Source of the DNA: Armatimonadota bacterium
GTDB lineage: Bacteria > Armatimonadota > SYMT01
DNA length: 5,491 bases
Reading direction: 5' to 3'
Assembly: GCA_020696885.1 (NCBI GenBank)
Contig: JAJFMS010000300.1
Coordinates: forward strand, 1-5,491
The notes under the pieces are model-generated. The model did no database searches. It was not told where the DNA came from and saw nothing but the letters and a program-made list of their open reading frames with translations. Positions 1 to 5,315 of this stretch are shown piece after piece (the first letter of the stretch is position 1; every line of letters begins with the position of its first letter). The position numbers were made by a program, and so were the translations under genes.

Positions 1-1
1 G

Positions 2-337
2 ACCCCCGCGGACACCGCCTACTTCGCCGAGCGCGCCCGGCGCTCGTGGGCGCAGTTCATCGCGAACCCGGACGATGAAAACGTGGCGAAGACCAACGAC
101 AACGACTGCACCGCGTGCGTTCGTGCTTACACCCAGTGCGCCGGCTGCCCTGCGGGCGGCCCTTACGGGATGGGTGCTTGCTGCTCGGCCGTGACGGTGG
201 GTGCCATCCACAGCGGTATGGCGAATATCGGCTTCGTGGACGGCCACGTGAAGGCGATGCGCGCCAGCCAGGCGGCTGCGCCGTATCTGAACCCGGCGCT
301 TCGCGGCGGCCCGACGGATATGTGGGATCGCCTCTAA
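2..337 (+). CDS. H-X9-DG (DUF1559-type) pilin-like protein, C-terminal part
   Basis: This is the last 111 residues of an open frame that runs off the left edge; no stop lies upstream in frame, so the GTG at 83 need not be the start. The C-terminal motif is seen directly: His70, nine residues, then Asp80-Gly81 (HSGMANIGFVDGHVKAM), which is the H-X9-DG signature of the prepilin-type processing-associated family. Known members have an N-terminal prepilin cleavage/methylation helix and a DUF1559 body, are exported by the type II/IV pilin pathway, and occur in many paralogues in Planctomycetota and Armatimonadota. The N-terminal helix lies outside the window, so export is inferred. A cysteine-rich segment precedes the motif (Cys36, 39, 46, 49, 60, 61) with two CxxC pairs, which suggests disulfides or a metal site. 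The gene ends just before a strong terminator. The exact role of this family is not known; family assignment is confident. Confidence 0.85.
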   Translation, partial: TPADTAYFAERARRSWAQFIANPDDENVAKTNDNDCTACVRAYTQCAGCPAGGPYGMGACCSAVTVGAIHSGMANIGFVDGHVKAMRASQAAAPYLNPALRGGPTDMWDRL

Positions 338-363
338 TCCCCAGGATCCTTCTACGGTGAGAG

Positions 364-396
364 ACGGGGCTGCCGGCAACGGCGGCCCCGTTTTTT
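364..396 (+). terminator. Rho-independent terminator after the H-X9-DG gene
   Basis: A 12-bp stem (364-375 with 380-391) contains one T-G wobble and closes on a GCAA tetraloop of the stable GNRA type (376-379). It is followed directly by a run of six T (391-396). It begins 26 bases after the stop codon at 337. This is a textbook intrinsic terminator and separates the H-X9-DG gene from the downstream MBL-fold gene, which therefore should have its own promoter between about 397 and 490. Confidence 0.93.
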
Positions 397-449
397 CGTG
401 TGCGGGACCTTGAGCCGACAGGCGCTCGTAACTCACTGCAGAGAAGCGT

Positions 450-475
450 TGGCGCCCGCTGCCCGAGTGGCGCCA
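450..475 (+). other. 7-bp inverted repeat in the leader of the MBL-fold gene
   Basis: TGGCGCC at 450-456 is an exact reverse complement of GGCGCCA at 469-475, with a 12-base loop. It ends on the A of an in-frame ATG (475), 20 bases before the preferred start at 496. As RNA it would form a GC-rich hairpin that hides the ATG at 475 but leaves the AGGA and ATG at 487-498 free. It could also be a dyad for a DNA-binding protein. The pairing is certain; the function is inferred. Confidence 0.4.
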
Positions 476-486
476 TGAAGCCGGAT

Positions 487-490
487 AGGA
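487..490 (+). promoter_or_regulatory. Ribosome binding site choosing the start at 496
   Basis: AGGA (within GGATAGGA, 483-490) sits five bases before ATG 496. The other in-frame starts are poorer: GTG 400 overlaps the tail of the terminator, ATG 475 lies in a hairpin with no purine-rich site at proper spacing, and ATG 490 overlaps the AGGA itself. The choice also gives a clean signal peptide. Confidence 0.6.
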
Positions 491-495
491 TGCCG

Positions 496-1383
496 ATGCA
501 AAGCCGTTGGATAAGACCACTGATTACCGGCGCGGTCATGCTGGCGTGGGCCGCAGCGGTGCCGGCGCCCTCGCGGTCCGCATCCACGCTGACCGACCCG
601 ATGCGCGTCACCTTCTTTGCGCTGGATCGGGGCGAAGCCACACTGGTGGAGCTTCCGGACCGGAAACATGTGCTCATCGGCGGTGGGGCGCCCGACGAGG
701 GCGCGCGAATCATCCGGGCGCTTACTTCCCGCGGGGTCCGCTCACTGGATCTGGCGGTGGTGCAAACCTGGAAGGAAGGTCATCTGGGAGGGCTCGCTGC
801 CGTTCTGAAGCGGATCACGGCCGCGCAGGTCTACAGCAACGCGCGCTACGCCGACACCCCGTCGGCCGCCGTATTGGCCAAAGTGGTGGACTATACCACC
901 CGCTCCAACCGCACGTACATGCGCTCCCCGGGAATTGGCGAGAGCACCTCGCTGCTGTACAACCCGGTGTGCCGCTTTACCGCCGTCTCGCCGACAGGCC
1001 GGATGCTCGCAGAGACCCGGCAAGACGCCAACTGCTCGATGGCGTACGAGATCAGCCGGGAGAAAGTGTCGTTCCTGAGCCTGGGGGACACCACCACCGC
1101 CCATCAGAAGGCGTTCTGGGCGGACACCCGGTTCAGGCCCTGGGGGCACATCCTGCAGATCGGCCGGAACGGGGCTGCGAATGCGCTCTTGCCGTCGCTC
1201 CTGAAGCCGCTGCGCACCCGTATCGCGGTCATCCCGGTGGCCCGGAAGGCGGGCGCCGTACCTGCGCCCGCGCTCCTGGCTGCGCTGAAGAAAGCAGGAG
1301 TGGCGGTGTACCGCACGGACCGGAACGGCAACATCACCATCTCCACGGACGGCAAGTCATTCCAGGTAACTACGGAGCGGTAA
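496..1383 (+). CDS. Secreted ComEC-like MBL-fold protein, predicted catalytically inactive
   Basis: This is a 295-residue protein from ATG 496; the open frame extends upstream to 400. Residues 1-29 look like a Sec signal peptide: Arg4 and Arg7, hydrophobic stretch about 8-22, cleavage somewhere between 24 and 29. The rest follows the order of the ComEC/Rec2 beta-lactamase-fold domain. VTFFALDRGE (38-47) matches the VxFxDVGQGD strand, VLIGGG (59-64) matches LIDGG, VVQTWKEGHLGG (88-99) matches the THxHxDHxGG metal motif, NCSM (179-182) and LSLGD (194-198) match the N.S and LLTGD segments, QIGRNGA (221-227) matches the KVxHHGS segment, and a DRNGNITISTDG ending (275-286) closes it. Most ligands are changed: of the HxHxDH motif only His96 remains (Thr91, Lys93 and Gly95 at the other positions), and HHGS has become RNGA. 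Family members with intact motifs bind two metals and act on nucleic acid or phosphoester bonds; this one is unlikely to. Asp198 is kept. The frame is open throughout, so it is not an obvious pseudogene. It is probably an extracytoplasmic binding or structural protein. There are no ComEC channel helices. Confidence 0.8.
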   Translation: MQSRWIRPLITGAVMLAWAAAVPAPSRSASTLTDPMRVTFFALDRGEATLVELPDRKHVLIGGGAPDEGARIIRALTSRGVRSLDLAVVQTWKEGHLGGLAAVLKRITAAQVYSNARYADTPSAAVLAKVVDYTTRSNRTYMRSPGIGESTSLLYNPVCRFTAVSPTGRMLAETRQDANCSMAYEISREKVSFLSLGDTTTAHQKAFWADTRFRPWGHILQIGRNGAANALLPSLLKPLRTRIAVIPVARKAGAVPAPALLAALKKAGVAVYRTDRNGNITISTDGKSFQVTTER

Positions 1384-1398
1384 GGGTCGGAACGAGCA

Positions 1399-1421
1399 AT
1401 GCGTAATCAGTGATGCGTAAT
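1399..1421. repeat. Two copies of ATGCGTAAT, 14-base period
   Basis: ATGCGTAAT occurs at 1399-1407 and 1413-1421 in the gap between the two convergent genes, beginning 16 bases after the stop of the MBL-fold gene. It is AT-richer than the flanking coding DNA. It looks like the remnant of a short-unit intergenic repeat. No function is shown. Confidence 0.55.
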
Positions 1422-1455
1422 GACCCGCGACTAGCAGCGAGAAGTGGTCTTACGC
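1415..1455. other. Inverted repeat in the convergent gap, possible weak bidirectional terminator
   Basis: GCGTAATGAC (1415-1424) pairs with GTCTTACGC (1447-1455) with one bulged base and a 22-base loop. It lies between the 3' ends of the MBL-fold gene (stop 1383) and the CRTAC1 gene (stop at 1496-1498). Neither strand shows a T-run after the stem, so a classical intrinsic terminator is not supported. A structured 3' end or a chance pairing are both possible. Apart from the tandem repeat listed separately, nothing else was recognised in 1384-1495. Confidence 0.3.
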
Positions 1456-1495
1456 AGCGGCATCCCGGTTTACGTATCATGACCCCTACGGGTGC

Positions 1496-3205
1496 CTATT
1501 TCGGCTCCTGCACCTCGGTATAGGTGTCCAGGCGCGGCTGCTCCAGTACCTGTTCTCGGCCTCCTGGCCAGCGGATCTCCACCCGGTCGATCGACGTAGC
1601 AGACCCCACCCCAAAGAGGGCGCGGGTATCCGAGTGGGAGAGGTAGCTGGAACCGCTACGCACCCAGCGGCGCTGCGTGACTCCTCCCGTCATCACGCGC
1701 ACCTCCGCGCCATAGCCGTTTCGGTTCGATGCGTGGCCTCGCAGGCGGAGCCCCATCCAATGGTGGTTGTTCTCCGTCAGGTTCCGGATCAGTCGTGTCG
1801 AGCCGCTGTTCTCACAGAGGAGCAGGTCCGGACGTCCGTCGTTGTCGAAGTCGCCCCACGCGCACCCCCGGCCCACCTGGGCGTCCGCCAGGGGAGCCCC
1901 GGCGAGATCGGTAACGTCGGTGTAGGAGCCTTTCCGGTTCTGGAATAGCTGCGGCCGCTCCTTATAGGTGAATGCTTCTCCCTGCATCCCGGCTTGCGGA
2001 TCCACGTGACCGTTGTAGGTGAAGAGGTCCTCCCAGCCGTCGCGGTCCATGTCCGCGAACACCAGGCCGAAGGTAAGGCGGGACAGGCTTGGCGGCACCA
2101 ACCCGGTGGTGCGGGCCTCATCCGTATAGGTGGCCGGGCTGCGCGTGAAGAGCGCCAATCCCTCGCCGGCAAAGTTACCGATACAGAACGCCAGGCTCCC
2201 ATTGTTGGAGGGGTCCGAAATGTCGATGCCCATTCCGGCACGCGGCTCGCCGCTATCGCTTACAGCCACGCCGCGCTCCTGCGCCACCTCGTGGAACCGC
2301 TTCCCGCCCTCACTGCGCCACAGGTGATTGGGCACCAGGTCGTTGCTGACGAAGAAGTCGGTCCAACCGTCCTCGTTCTCGTCCACCGGGACCACGCCCA
2401 GGCCCTTCCCGGGCACCGCGCCGATCCCGGTGGCCTTGCTGACGTCCGCGAACTTACCGCCCCCGAGGTTACGGTACAGCCGGCTGGGCTGCGGCTGGTA
2501 CTGGGACGGGCCGCAGTAGGTCCGGACGCCGGACGGCGCTTTGCAGGGCACGTCCGTCTCCGGGGTCCACCGCACGTACTGGCAGGCGAAGAGATCCAGC
2601 CGGCCGTCCCGGTCGTAGTCCGTCCAGGCCGCGCTGGTGTGCCAATCCCACCGCGCGCCGCCGCCGAGGCCGGAGCCGGCGGTGGCGTCCTGAAACCGGC
2701 CGCTCCCGGTATTCCGGAACAGCCGGTTCGGCCCGAGGCAGGTGACCAGAAGGTCGTCGAAGCCATCCCCGTCGTAGTCGCCCACCGCACAGCCCTGACC
2801 GTAGAGCTCCACCGCCAGACCCGCCTCGCGCGTGACGTCCCGGAACGTCCCGTCGCGCTGGTTCCGGTAGAGCGCGCACGTCTTGTTCGCGCGCGGCCGG
2901 TCCGGCCAGTTCGAGCTGTTCACCAGAAACAGGTCCAGCCAGCCATCCCGATCGTAATCGATGAAGGCGCCCCCGGGGCCTACGGACTCCGGCATCAGGA
3001 GCCGCCCATCCGCACCGGTGTAGTGGGTGAACCGGATCCCCGCTCGGGCTGTGACATCCTCAAACCGGGGCGTTGCCGGCGACGCATTCGCAGGCGCCGG
3101 GTTCTCCTGCGTCACGGTAGCGGGCCCGCGCCGGGCCGGGCAGCCTACCAGGGCCAGGGAGAGCACCGAACTGAGCGCGCCGGCAACTCGGAGACGGTAG
3201 CTCAT
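1496..3205 (-). CDS. CRTAC1-family FG-GAP/ASPIC-UnbV propeller lipoprotein
   Basis: This is a 569-residue protein from the ATG at 3205-3203. That start overlaps the TGA of the upstream TPR gene as ATGA; a GTG 12 codons earlier (3241) is possible but less likely. Residues 1-22 form a lipoprotein signal with lipobox LVGC (Cys22), so the mature protein should be lipid-anchored outside the cytoplasm. A Pro/Ala-rich linker follows. From about residue 48 it is a VCBS/FG-GAP beta-propeller with six clear calcium-loop motifs of the form DxDxDGxxD: 83-91, 143-151, 196-204, 275-283 (DENEDGWTD), 385-393 and 452-460. A seventh, degenerate one lies at about 331-338. The segment CKAPSGVRTYCGP (221-233) supplies two cysteines that could form a disulfide. 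Residues about 495-560 are the ASPIC/UnbV domain (GYGAEVRV, YLSHSD, LFGVG, RVEIRWPGG). Known CRTAC1-like proteins bind calcium and resemble integrin alpha propellers, but their bacterial role is unknown. Coupling to the TPR gene suggests a joint complex. Confidence 0.93.
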   Translation of the reverse strand: MSYRLRVAGALSSVLSLALVGCPARRGPATVTQENPAPANASPATPRFEDVTARAGIRFTHYTGADGRLLMPESVGPGGAFIDYDRDGWLDLFLVNSSNWPDRPRANKTCALYRNQRDGTFRDVTREAGLAVELYGQGCAVGDYDGDGFDDLLVTCLGPNRLFRNTGSGRFQDATAGSGLGGGARWDWHTSAAWTDYDRDGRLDLFACQYVRWTPETDVPCKAPSGVRTYCGPSQYQPQPSRLYRNLGGGKFADVSKATGIGAVPGKGLGVVPVDENEDGWTDFFVSNDLVPNHLWRSEGGKRFHEVAQERGVAVSDSGEPRAGMGIDISDPSNNGSLAFCIGNFAGEGLALFTRSPATYTDEARTTGLVPPSLSRLTFGLVFADMDRDGWEDLFTYNGHVDPQAGMQGEAFTYKERPQLFQNRKGSYTDVTDLAGAPLADAQVGRGCAWGDFDNDGRPDLLLCENSGSTRLIRNLTENNHHWMGLRLRGHASNRNGYGAEVRVMTGGVTQRRWVRSGSSYLSHSDTRALFGVGSATSIDRVEIRWPGGREQVLEQPRLDTYTEVQEPK

Positions 3206-5148
3206 TGCCCCGTCCCGGTGGCGCCGTGTTGGCGCAGCCACGCCCGCTCCTCGAACTGGCGCTGGAAGCGGCGGTCGTGGCCGTATAGACCCAGGAGCAG
3301 CCGGTGGGGACCGGGATCATCCGGAGCCTGGTGCGTCAGCATCTCCAACTCCCGCGAGGCGTGATGGAGAGCCCCGGTGCGGAGGTGGAAGTCGACCAGG
3401 GCTGCCCGGCCTGCGCGGACGTTCCGCAGCTGCCGGATCGGCAGCTCGAGGCGGGTCCGTTCGTCTTCCAGCGCCTGCGCCCGTTTCAACAGCGCGAAGG
3501 CCTCCGCGGACCGCTCCTGATCTCCTAACCGGGCGTAGGCGCGTCCCAGGGAGCGAAGCGCATTTCGATAGCGGGGCGCAGCGTCCAGCGCGCGGCGAAG
3601 CTGCTCCACCGCCTCCTTGGGCCGTCCGGTCGCCAGCAGCACGTTCCCCAACTCGTAGCGAGCCTCCGGGTAGTTCGAGCGAAGCTCCACCGCCCGGCGC
3701 AGGGAGGCTTCGGCCAGCGTTTTCGCGTCGGAGCGCTGCGACCAGAGGCTCAGCGCTTGTCCCAACCGGTAGTGCCGGACTGCGTTGTCCGGTTCCACAT
3801 TCCGCATTTTCTGGAGCAGCGCCTCCGCGTCCGGATAGCGGGAGAGGCGCTGATACACCGTCACCCGGGCTTCGGACAGGTCCGGCTCGGTAGCCTCCGC
3901 GGCCGCAAGCGCGTCTACGGTCTTCAGCGCCGCATGGTAATCGCCCAGCGCATTCTGCAGCCGGAGCCGGTGCCAGAGAATCTGGATGTCGTCGGACTTT
4001 TTCCCCAACGTGGTCAGGATCTGCGTGGCGCGCGTGAAATTGCCGGCATCGTAGAGCGCTTCACTGAGGGCTAAACCGAGGGTGCTCTCCGTCGGATCGG
4101 CGGCGAACAGCGGGTCCAGCACCCGCACGGCAGCCGGCGCATCGTCCAGGAGTCGCAGGTACCGGGCCTGCGCCAGCGCCGCTTCCTGCGGCTGGTCCAA
4201 CCGTTCGTGGATGCGGGCGAGATCTCGCTGGATCTCGGCCATCTCCGGCTGGAGCTCCGCGGCCTCCAGCATCGCGGCCCGCGCGGCCCGCAGATCCCGA
4301 AGCTGCACCCGGGCCAGGGCGAATTCATACTGGAAGTGCGCGTCGCCCGGCACCGCTACCACTGCCTTTTGAAGCCGCGTTTCCGCCTCCGGCAACCTGG
4401 CTTTGTCCCCCGAAAGCCGCATCGCAGCCCCGGAGTAGTAGTTGAGCGTCGGCTCCTCCGGGGAGTGCTGGAGGGCTCGATCCAGGACTTCCGCGGCGCG
4501 CACGTACTCTCCGCTGGCGAGCAAGGCGAACCCGTAGTGCGTCAGCCCGTCGCCATGGTCCGAGCTCCCCTCCGCAGCCTGTTTGAAGAACGGCACCGCG
4601 CGCTCCGGCTGCCGGGCGTCCAGGTAGATCTGCCCGGCCAGGAGCGCCAGGTCCGCACTCACCCGCGGCAGCTTGTCCAGAATCCGCGCCGCCTCTTCCG
4701 GGCGCCCGGACTTCACCAGGAGAGCAGCCTCCCGCACGCGGAAAACCGGTCCCCCGCCGGCAAACGATCGTAGTATCTTGATCCCTTGATCAGTCTGGCC
4801 GGTGGCATCCAGGGCGCCGGCCAGGCCCAGGTGGACACCCTGGTCGGCGGGGAACGCCTCCGCGGCGTCCTTCGCCACGTCCAGCGCATCGTGGAAGCGG
4901 CCCTCATTGGTGAGCAGCTCGACGAGGGCCTGGCGGGGCTGGGGCGACTCCGGGGAAGCCCGGATCGCGGCCCGGAGCTGATCTTCCTGCGGCGGCGGCT
5001 GGTTCTTGGCGGCCTGCTGCGCCGGGACCGCGGAAGGCCGCAGCGAGTAGAGCCACGCGCCGGTTCCGCCCGCAACAATGATGACGGCTGCAATGAAGCC
5101 CCAGGCAGCGCGCTGTTGCTTGGTAGGGGAAGGGTCTTTGACCCGCAT
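3202..5148 (-). CDS. Membrane-anchored tetratricopeptide (TPR) repeat protein
   Basis: This is a 648-residue protein from ATG 5148. The N terminus is basic (Lys4, Lys10, Arg13) and is followed by one hydrophobic helix at about residues 15-36. That predicts a single-pass inner-membrane protein with the rest outside the cytoplasm. A Gln/Pro-rich linker (about 37-55) leads into helical repeats covering about 57 to the end. Good TPR units with the W/L-G-Y-A-P spacing are visible around 69-102, 201-232, 495-527 (ARYELGNVLLATGRPKEAVE) and 529-562, and weaker ones fill the gaps, giving roughly 14-16 repeats. There is no enzymatic domain. TPR superhelices bind protein partners and here probably scaffold an envelope complex. 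The gene starts a two-gene unit: its TGA (3204-3202) overlaps the ATG of the CRTAC1 lipoprotein gene. The partner is inferred from this coupling. Fold assignment is secure; the biological role is unknown. Confidence 0.9.
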   Translation of the reverse strand: MRVKDPSPTKQQRAAWGFIAAVIIVAGGTGAWLYSLRPSAVPAQQAAKNQPPPQEDQLRAAIRASPESPQPRQALVELLTNEGRFHDALDVAKDAAEAFPADQGVHLGLAGALDATGQTDQGIKILRSFAGGGPVFRVREAALLVKSGRPEEAARILDKLPRVSADLALLAGQIYLDARQPERAVPFFKQAAEGSSDHGDGLTHYGFALLASGEYVRAAEVLDRALQHSPEEPTLNYYSGAAMRLSGDKARLPEAETRLQKAVVAVPGDAHFQYEFALARVQLRDLRAARAAMLEAAELQPEMAEIQRDLARIHERLDQPQEAALAQARYLRLLDDAPAAVRVLDPLFAADPTESTLGLALSEALYDAGNFTRATQILTTLGKKSDDIQILWHRLRLQNALGDYHAALKTVDALAAAEATEPDLSEARVTVYQRLSRYPDAEALLQKMRNVEPDNAVRHYRLGQALSLWSQRSDAKTLAEASLRRAVELRSNYPEARYELGNVLLATGRPKEAVEQLRRALDAAPRYRNALRSLGRAYARLGDQERSAEAFALLKRAQALEDERTRLELPIRQLRNVRAGRAALVDFHLRTGALHHASRELEMLTHQAPDDPGPHRLLLGLYGHDRRFQRQFEERAWLRQHGATGTGQ

Positions 5149-5155
5149 GCTGGGG

Positions 5156-5160
5156 ACCTT
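5156..5160 (-). promoter_or_regulatory. Ribosome binding site of the TPR gene
   Basis: On the minus strand AAGGT ends seven bases before the ATG at 5148, a normal Shine-Dalgarno spacing. It fixes the start just before the basic N-terminus and membrane helix. Confidence 0.6.
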
Positions 5161-5197
5161 AATCTACGAAAGGGGGAGCAATCTACGGCTTTCTACG
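5161..5197. repeat. Repeated CTACG/CGTAG motif in the TPR gene leader
   Basis: The plus strand carries AATCTACG at 5161-5168 and again at 5180-5187, then TTCTACG at 5191-5197. Read on the minus strand, CGTAGA occurs three times immediately upstream of the Shine-Dalgarno of the TPR gene. A 5-bp GC hairpin (5196-5200 with 5207-5211, loop of six) overlaps the third copy. This could be an operator or an RNA-binding site in the leader, or chance. No convincing -35/-10 pair was found in 5149-5314. Confidence 0.4.
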
Positions 5198-5235
5198 CGC
5201 GCGGGTGCGCGGAAGTTTCGGCTTCAAAGCGCTCC

Positions 5236-5248
5236 GGGCACAGTGCCC
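5236..5248. promoter_or_regulatory. Perfect 13-base dyad GGGCACAGTGCCC
   Basis: GGGCAC and GTGCCC are exact reverse complements about a single central A. The odd-length dyad with almost no spacer suits a protein-binding site better than a terminator, and no T-run follows on either strand. It lies 88 bases upstream of the TPR start, a position compatible with an operator. The symmetry is certain, the role is inferred. Confidence 0.35.
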
Positions 5249-5277
5249 ATCACTCCAAAACGCCACTCCATTGCTCC

Positions 5278-5315
5278 GGCTTCATTGGTATGCTCCGCAT
5301 CGGCTAGTAGAAGCC
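5278..5315. repeat. Nested inverted repeat after the DUF4349-like gene
   Basis: GGCTTC (5278-5283) pairs with GAAGCC (5310-5315), and inside it ATGC (5290-5293) pairs with GCAT (5297-5300) around a three-base loop. On the minus strand it begins at the final base of the TAG stop of the DUF4349-like gene. There is no T-run, so it is at best a 3'-end structure or a weak factor-dependent stop. Confidence 0.35.

Noticed and set aside
410..434. TTGAGC / TAACTC as a promoter for the MBL-fold gene
   Set aside because: The spacing is only 13 bases and the -10-like box is poor, so it is not supported.
400..495. Longer N-terminus for the MBL-fold protein from GTG 400
   Set aside because: The GTG overlaps the tail of the terminator, leaves no room for a promoter or ribosome site, and buries the signal peptide 32 residues inside the protein.
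57..713. Minus-strand open frame spanning the H-X9-DG end, the terminator and the start of the MBL-fold gene
   Set aside because: It crosses two supported genes and a strong terminator in antisense, and its product is Ser/Arg/Pro-rich low complexity.
507..1406. Plus-strand frame of 299 codons overlapping the MBL-fold gene in another frame
   Set aside because: Gly/Arg/Ala/His-rich out-of-frame translation; the alternative frame has a signal peptide and an ordered MBL scaffold.
1482..1493. ACCC-CTAC-GGGT hairpin just after the CRTAC1 stop
   Set aside because: Only four base pairs and no T-run on either strand; likely chance in GC-rich DNA.
1994..3364. Long plus-strand open frame (456 codons) opposite the CRTAC1 gene
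   Set aside because: It is antisense to a gene with six clear calcium-loop motifs and an ASPIC/UnbV domain. Its translation is Arg/Pro/Val-rich with no recognisable fold, as expected from the complement of GC-rich codons.
4207..4773. Plus-strand open frame opposite the TPR gene
   Set aside because: Shadow of the TPR frame; repetitive Arg/Leu/Gln composition mirrors the antisense of TPR codons and has no domain or credible start signal.
5249..5300. Minus-strand mini-frame of 16 codons starting with ATG CGG AGC in the gap before the TPR gene
   Set aside because: Too short, no ribosome site, and it lies within the repeat-like module and inverted repeats; more likely non-coding.
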